This document shows positions 6,570-7,013 of a stretch of 7,013 bases of DNA, piece by piece (positions within the stretch are counted from its first letter, which is position 1; each line of letters begins with the position of its first letter). The stretch lies in NCBI GenBank assembly GCA_028821635.1, contig JAPPDO010000234.1:1-7013 (forward strand), given 5' to 3'. The notes beneath the pieces were generated by a model, which was given only the letters and a program-made list of their open reading frames with translations, was not told where the DNA came from and searched no databases. A program made the position numbers and the translations under genes. This stretch comes from Ekhidna sp. GTDB lineage: Bacteria > Bacteroidota > Bacteroidia > Cytophagales > Cyclobacteriaceae.

Positions 6570-7013
6570 GTTGTGATTGGCTTTCAAATTGTATTTTAGC
6601 ATAGCCGATCTTATTCACAATATTACTATTTTGATGTTGTGATTGGCTTTCAAATTGTATTTTAGCATAGCCAAGAAGATGTCACTTTCTACTCTTTTGC
6701 CGTTGTGATTGGCTTTCAAATTGTATTTTAGCATAGCACCTATAAAGGAGAGCAAGCATGTCAGATTGTTGTGATTGGCTTTCAAATTGTATTTTAGCAT
6801 AGCATAAAGAAAGGGGAGTTTAGGTATGCGTAGGTTGTGATTGGCTTTCAAATTGTATTTTAGCATAGCTAAGATGTATCAGGAGAAGAACTGGATTTAG
6901 TTGTGATTGGCTTTCAAATTGTATTTTAGCATAGCGCAGGAAGTAACATAGACTACAGCCAAATAGTTGTGATTGGCTTTCAAATTGTATTTTAGCATAG
7001 CAGGGAGTTAAAG
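6570..7013 (+). CRISPR. Type II-C CRISPR array, seven repeats, continues past the right edge
   Basis: Seven identical 36-bp repeats begin at 6570, 6636, 6702, 6768, 6834, 6900 and 6966, a constant 66-bp period. The repeat begins GTTGTGATTGGC, continues TTTCAAATTG and ends TATTTTAGCATAGC. The six complete spacers are all 30 bp: 6606-6635, 6672-6701, 6738-6767, 6804-6833, 6870-6899 and 6936-6965. A seventh spacer starts at 7002 and is cut by the window end. Repeat length, spacer length and the 5' GTTGT start fit subtype II-C. The coding strand is plus, because the plus-strand tracrRNA anti-repeat pairs with the plus-strand repeat. All spacers differ, and I saw no obvious match of any spacer to the rest of the window by eye. 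The repeated MLKYNLKANHN peptide readable on the minus strand is only the translation of the repeat. Confidence 0.99.

Noticed and set aside
6615..6866. Minus-strand open frame with MLKYNLKANHN repeated four times
   Set aside because: The peptide repeat is simply the translation of the CRISPR repeat; a 66-bp period is divisible by three, so the frame stays open.

Overview
This window holds a compact type II-C CRISPR-Cas9 locus next to a housekeeping gene, apparently from a member of the Bacteroidota. The evidence for the phylum is indirect. The DNA is AT-rich. The translation start of cas9 has an A-rich leader and no Shine-Dalgarno sequence. A perfect match to the Bacteroidota -7 promoter box (TAnnTTTG) lies upstream of cas9. 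The Cas9 is long, with the IKDRCWK...VDRLGNI type of C-terminus that I associate with Cas9 proteins of this phylum. No genus can be named from sequence alone.

Layout, left to right. Positions 1-929 (minus strand) hold the first 309 codons of gdhA, an NADP-type glutamate dehydrogenase cut by the window edge. Positions 930-1168 show nothing I can support. Positions 1169-1622 (minus) are the wreck of an IS5-like transposase: the N-terminal domain and the C-terminal end survive, while the catalytic core is deleted, with an in-frame stop and a 4-bp duplication frameshift. Overlapping its edge, 1543-1782 (plus) is an unidentified coding-like fragment with no visible start. A 21-bp tandem repeat fills 1777-1881. 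Positions 1903-6336 (minus) encode an apparently intact 1477-residue Cas9. Positions 6380-6468 (plus) encode a tracrRNA with anti-repeat, nexus-like hairpin and Rho-independent terminator. Positions 6469-6569 are a possible leader. From 6570 to the right edge runs a CRISPR array with seven identical 36-bp repeats and 30-bp spacers.

How it works together. The tracrRNA and the repeat strand able to pair with it both read rightward, and cas9 reads leftward, so the effector gene and its guide RNAs are divergent. The anti-repeat pairs with the first 27 bases of the repeat to form the duplex that Cas9 binds; RNase III processing is expected from other type II systems. The predicted cas9 -7 box overlaps the end of the anti-repeat, so this short stretch may serve both as part of the guide RNA and as the cas9 promoter. 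No cas1, cas2 or csn2 is visible. In the usual II-C order cas1-cas2 follow cas9, but here that place is taken by tandem repeats and transposon debris. Adaptation genes are either beyond the right edge, elsewhere in the genome, or lost.

The system is a recognisable type II-C system, not a new class. The points worth follow-up are its arrangement, the shared promoter/anti-repeat, a possible promoter inside each repeat, and the debris downstream of cas9.
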